Shown piece by piece: positions 59,360-64,000 of a stretch of DNA of 64,000 bases. Made by a program: the position numbers and the translations under genes. The notes under the pieces are model-generated. The model did not search any database. It was not told where the DNA came from and was given only the letters and a program-made list of their open reading frames with translations. Origin of the DNA: Apostichopus japonicus (Eukaryota > Echinodermata > Holothuroidea > Aspidochirotida > Stichopodidae); the NCBI RefSeq assembly GCF_037975245.1, contig NC_092563.1, forward strand, positions 18,529,594 to 18,593,593, written 5' to 3'. How positions within the stretch are numbered: position 1 is the first letter of the stretch; the number at the start of each line of letters is the position of its first letter.

Positions 59360-60640
59360 AGGTTTGTACCCTGTAAAAAGGGCCTACATATGTTGATAAC
59401 AACCTTCTAATCCTCCTCTTCTCCCACCCTCACCCCACCCTCCCGCTCCCCACATACCCAATAGGGCATTCAAACAGCCAGATTTTGTTCAATGCAATGA
59501 CCCCAAACTTTCAAAGAGTATACACCACTGCGTTGTTATCACGTTCGTAACAGGTTACTACACACAGACACGAGTTAACACTTCATAGCGTATAACACAA
59601 TACTTCCTGTATTGTAATTGACTTTAGAGGTTTACACATGTGACCTTAAAACTGTAACAAAGACCGTAAATAAATATTAGGACAGTTAATGAAGAAGGAC
59701 GCCGTATCGGGACTGTGACGGTCAACGGCTAAGGGCAACTGGACATCAGCTAATGTTAAGTACAACAAATTTAATTAGTAAGACCATGTGTGACAACGGT
59801 CATTAAATTAGGACGTAAAATATAGATCATAATGGCAATGAAAAGCTTCCGTAATTCGATTAACATCGAACGATGCCTTAAATGTTAATGACAACGTTAA
59901 GTTCGACTATGTTAAAGAGTGTAGGTCTACTAGCCCAATTAGTTTCATTTTCAATATCACTTGAAGTTTATTTGAGAAACTATCTTTTGAAACATTATTG
60001 GTTAAACAATTAAAATGAATGGATATGCCTATATATACGGTCAATTAAGACAGCTTTGCTAACAAACTTAATTAGGAAAGAGTTGACGCGGACTAATGGC
60101 TTGAATTGGGAGGCGGCCTTACAAATTCGTCATGCGTAAACTGCGTAGGAATTGTCCCTGCAGTGTACCCAGTTTGCTGTATATGAAATTAAAGTTATAT
60201 CAATTATTTGTTAGAATTTATGAAAAAAAAATGAAATGAAAGTATCAAATTATAGATTAAGCATAGAACGAGGAAATGCACAGTCTTCATCAAATTATTA
60301 GTGAATTTCAGATCTTTTACGCATGTTCAAAGTGAACACATCGAAAACCAAAGATATTAAAGAAAGTATTGAAATGAGAGCATGACTAACTCACCGAAAT
60401 GTTCTTTTTCGTCAGTTCGTCAGGACTATAACTTGCAATGATGATATAAAGGGATTAAGCGCATTCTGATGTGTCAAAACATAACAACTACCGTTTCGAT
60501 AAGATATGCATGGAATGCGAAATGGGAGGGTACGGGAGGGAAAGAAGGGGGGGGGTATGTGCACTCAAATTTACCTTTATAACACCACATTTGCCACGAA
60601 AATGTCATTATTATGTTCGCAGTTAAAATGATTAGGGGTT
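59360..60640. other. AT-rich intergenic stretch
   Basis: A C-rich patch lies at 59415-59460 and a G-run at 60547-60556. No exon or element with definable ends is seen. Confidence 0.3.
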
Positions 60641-60660
60641 GCAACTACAAATTACTTCAG

Positions 60661-60831
60661 CGAAGGACACTGGCATTGAATTTCATCTCTTCCTACCAGT
60701 CTATTTAAATGACCTCAATAAGAACGATATTAGCAAAGAAAATATTGACATTTCTCTGTTCTATTCGGAGGAGCTGGCGTCAAATCAAAAGGTTCCCCTG
60801 AAAATTCATTCCGGATTTCTAATACAAGTAT
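60661..60831 (+). CDS. Possible terminal exon, unknown protein
   Basis: After a potential acceptor (ATTACTTCAG, 60651-60660) a frame runs about 56 codons to TAA: GIEFHLFLPVYLNDLNKND, then ISKENIDISLFYSEELASNQ and VPLKIHSGFLIQV. Alternating hydrophobic positions and charged loops look protein-like rather than random, in an AT-rich setting. The frame is also open upstream past the acceptor. No family is recognised and no partner exon was found. Confidence 0.25.
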
Positions 60832-60839
60832 AATGCAAA

Positions 60840-63500
60840 AATAGCAGTATATTTGTAGTAACTGCATTATGATGTACGCCATCACGTTATATGGCAAGAC
60901 AAATAGGACTTTAACAGGCTACATCATGATTATGTTAATCTACACAATGATTTAAAAAGGAAAGGACATCGTTTCGTTACATCATCATCACTGCAATAGA
61001 GATCATACCATGGAATGTTTTACCGTAGCTTCTACATTATCATTATTGTAGTGCGCGTGCGCGCTACAATAGTGGCATTACTGGCCAAGTGAACGATACC
61101 TACAAGACTGGACGTTGAAACTCGAAGTTTCATATAGTCTCTGTACATTTGCAGTTTCAGAGGCAAGATACGTAGTCACTTATTCTGGGCCTGTCACGGC
61201 GCTCACAAGCGCCTTCACAGTGTAGGTACCTGCATGACTATTTACCCTGGTGTGTTGTCCGCCCAAAAAATAACACTTTTAACAACCGGAAAGTTCTTCC
61301 TAATACTGCAAGCACTCCACGCCCACTACAATACTGCGTATTTGCCGGCAAATGTAGTTCTAGTTATCATTTGGTTTTTACATCATCAACGTACAACACA
61401 ACCTATAGTTCTTGGTCCTTAGAGCCGCACACGTTATAGAATTACCGTAAATTGCATTTTCCCTTTTCTTTCTTTTTTTCATGGTACGCATAGAGGGTCC
61501 CTGCTCGATAGTGCAACCATGCCCAGGTCTCGCCCACGAAAGGTTCGGAGGATGACAGCCCCCGAGATTATAACTCAAAAGAAATCTACCCGGGTAAGTT
61601 GTTGCGTGTACTTACACTAATTTCTATTTCTCCTAGCCTAGCACATAGTGTGGCGCTATTCATATTTAGTTAACACACATCATTACTTACAATTATTCTG
61701 ATGAGGAAGGATTCAGTTGATTTCAGACGGAACCAGCATACTGTATAGTGAGTAGGCTACGTATACTCTATTCTAGCTTGGTTACCTTTAGTGGATTAAA
61801 TGGATGAGAACTCGAAATATTCGTTTCAGGGGAGTTTGAAAAGGCTTATAGGTTGTCAGTTTACTTGTCAAAATTGTTATTACGCTTAGATTGGTAAATG
61901 CTTTTAAATTAAATTGTACCCTTCCTGGAGAATCCGATTGTCCAAGTCATTCCCAGACATCGAGGAGTCTTAAATTTAGACAATTAAATTCCATACCGTG
62001 AGCGAGAATGCTTCTACTGAGGATGCAATGAAAGGCTTATTGGAGTTTACCATGTGTCTTAATTATTTAACTTCCTATCAAATATGGTGGCAATATGAAG
62101 GACCTGTCATGGTTTTATATCTTCATAACTGATTTATTACATTGTCATATTCCCGTTATCAAGATAGGAACCTCACGTATCTAGAACAATATGATTTATA
62201 CGACCCCATTGGATATTTTTTCCCGCAATGACATGTCAGCCTATACTCTCCCACGGAAGGGAAAATTGGAGGGGCGTCCCAATTTCTGAAGAAAACGATT
62301 CAGTTTGAGAGAAAAAAAATACCGATTCGTTGAGTATACCATTATAGCACATATCTAGCTACACCAGATAAGCTTGTTTAACAAGATAGTTATAAATGTG
62401 ATACATCAAATTGATACCATGAAAAAAATTAATAAAGAAAGAAAAAAAAAACACGTTTGCCTTCATTCTTGTGTGCAAGGTATATATATATGACGTGAGA
62501 AATGTTATTTGTCTATTACTGTTACATATTTGTTTTAGAAAGGATATGGAATTTGCCGAGATATTTATAGATGTATTAATTTCATTAATTATGTAGACGT
62601 TAATTTTTAATACAATTGGTATACTACAATATATATAACCCATTCATGCACTTTCGCAGACCTGCAAGCTTTTCAATTGACCCCATCCGATATTGTTCCT
62701 TTATATACAGTGTAATATTCAGTATGTGATAACACATAGAATGTTCGCAATTCTATTTGAGCCGACTGTCAGGGCGAAGCAGATATATACCTATATTTAT
62801 CATTACTGTTTGATGTAACGTAATTGGCATAGCGCCATAAATAGGACCCAGACGGAATGAATGACTGTTATTTTTCAACTGCCAACAATTGGCATTTGTT
62901 TCACATTCTAAAATGTTAACTATACAATCCAAATTGTCGTGTATAAACTTGTATACGATTGTAATTCAACACGTGGTTTGGGTGTGTTTGCGTGTGTGCG
63001 TGTGTGTGTGTGTGTGGGGGGGGGGGGGGGTGTCGGTTTGTACTTTTGTGAAAAATGCCAGGAAGTGCCTTTTTCACAAACTAAAAGTGATCTTTATTTT
63101 GAAAATTACTAATATTTGAGTTTTGCAATATTAAAAAGAACTCGTTGTTGAAGATAAAGATTTTGCTACCTACTATATACTTAATTGCAAAGGAATATGT
63201 TGTACGGAGTAATAGAGGATTTATTTTGTCGGGAATTCGTGGGGACATTTTGTAGTTGGCACCTCAAATCAAAGTCACTTGTCTCACTGTTCCTCGAATT
63301 CGTAACATACCCCTCACCCTCAGTATCAATGATCTTCAGACGCCCTTGTCAGGCAAGTACCGTACTTGGCACAACATATTAACAATACTAGACAATATGA
63401 GCAGGTGCGTCCATGAGTTAATCCGCAGTATATATAAAGTGTAGTTGTTTGCCAATCTTAAGATTTTGGCTTCGCTTCAATGTAACAAGTTTCTATGAAA
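60840..63500. other. Intergenic stretch upstream of the ENTR1-like gene
   Basis: Apart from the hairpin at 61045-61070 and a (GT)n-(G)n run at 62991-63030 nothing is recognised. Open frames are short and AT-driven. Confidence 0.3.
61042..61073. repeat. Tight GC-rich hairpin
   Basis: ATTGTAG-T-GCGC-GT-GCGC-G-CTACAAT at 61045-61070: twelve base pairs (one T.G) around a two-base loop, the centre being alternating pyrimidine-purine. It stands alone in AT-rich DNA. Confidence 0.7.
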
Positions 63501-63502
63501 TG

Positions 63503-63509
63503 TATAAAA
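63503..63509 (+). promoter_or_regulatory. Candidate TATA box of the ENTR1-like gene
   Basis: TATAAAA lies 50 bases upstream of the ATG at 63553. Transcription starting about 30 bases downstream would leave a 5' UTR near 20 bases. The match is good, but AT-rich context limits certainty. Confidence 0.4.
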
Positions 63510-63552
63510 CGTTCATTCTCGATCAACTATTCAAATACGATATCGAGTCACA

Positions 63553-63909
63553 ATGTTTACATCGGTAAAGGCTAGAACGGCGACGTTTCATCAGGTAAAT
63601 CCCCCTTCTGACCAAGTTTACCATCAACTAATTTCATTGGATGAATAAGAGTGTACTATCCAATCACAGACAATATTATATCTTTCCCTCCTATACAGCG
63701 CCGTGTACGTGTGAAGATGGCTGAGGACGAAACTCAACAACAGCCGAAGGATAATCCCTATTCTTTCAACTCTTTCGTTACAAGGGGTTCTCAAAATTTT
63801 GACGAAGTCGGTGACAGAAATCTATCAAACGAGACAAAAGATGCTCATAGCCGCTTCTCTTACCAAGAGAAGAGCAATTCAGCAAAGATCGTCGACCTGT
63901 TCGCGGAAG
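63553..63909 (+). CDS. First exons of an ENTR1/SDCCAG3-like gene (partial, runs off window)
   Basis: Exon 63553-63594 (MFTSVKARTATFHQ, donor CAG|GTAAAT) and exon 63699-63909 (acceptor CTATACAG|, donor GGAAG|GTACGG) are phase 0 at their joint, giving one frame through RRVRVK into MAEDETQQQ. Translation could start at 63553 or, if the first exon is untranslated, at 63717. The motif DNPYSFNSFV matches the conserved NPFSFxEFL motif near the N-terminus of endosome-associated trafficking regulator 1 (ENTR1, formerly SDCCAG3), a coiled-coil protein of endosome recycling and cytokinesis. The rest of the exon is polar and low in hydrophobics, as in that family's disordered N-terminus. The coiled coil would lie beyond the window. 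The exon is likely real; the family call rests on one motif. Confidence 0.5.
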
Positions 63910-64000
63910 GTACGGTTCTAGGCCTATTACTTATAAGTGACTAGCCTAGGCTAGTAATTGGTAAGGCATAACGAACACACAACTTTAATGTTAGGATGTC

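Overview
This is animal nuclear DNA: AT-rich, intron-split genes, long (TA)n arrays, many poly-G and polypurine tracts, and a dense population of small non-autonomous transposons. The repeat style, compact introns and non-vertebrate codon use suggest a marine invertebrate deuterostome, most likely an echinoderm (a sea cucumber would fit). That placement is inference; there is no rRNA or mitochondrial marker here.

The clearest genes are two complete three-exon paralogs of lathosterol oxidase (sterol C5-desaturase, SC5D) lying head to head. SC5D copy A is on the minus strand (exons 26519-26728, 25516-25648, 23075-23655; 307 aa). Copy B is on the plus strand (exons 47601-47810, 51877-52012, 53157-53743; 310 aa). 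Both keep every histidine of the di-iron centre and share identical exon phases. The start codons are 20.9 kb apart. The gap is mostly transposon-derived, with two weak gene candidates: a signal-peptide-like exon at 29869-29950 (-) and a phase-compatible exon pair at 39471-39629 / 40430-40657 (+).

The window also catches the last exon of a plus-strand gene at 840-1124 (C-terminus resembling SAMD3-like proteins) and the first exons of a plus-strand gene at 63553-63909 (NPxSF motif resembling ENTR1/SDCCAG3, preceded by a TATA box). Short possible exons lie at 6057-6071 and 60661-60831.

Mobile DNA fills much of the rest. (1) A hAT-like group of non-autonomous elements has TIRs of the form CAGNGGCG.. 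/ CAAGGGCG.. and 8-bp target duplications that can be read directly: 10574-10930, 11150-11820, 13680-13973, 28282-28648, 32592-32901, and 41971-42881 with a second element, 42289-42535, nested in it. Seven copies of one hairpin core (GCGCCACCAT..TTGGCGC) occur in elements with different ends, all on the plus strand. (2) TTAA-flanked elements: 47862-48685, re-duplicated at 48996-49838 inside intron 1 of SC5D copy B, and 12581-12982, nested in a larger inverted-repeat element (11929-13174). (3) Decayed LINE endonuclease/RT sequence at 33149-35071 (-), and a separate RT piece at 32258-32520 (-). (4) A tRNA-derived SINE with intact A and B boxes and a (TA)n tail at 43607-43744, and a 5'-truncated copy at 4624-4838. 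(5) A 77-bp minisatellite at 3300-3950 ending in an inverted half-copy.
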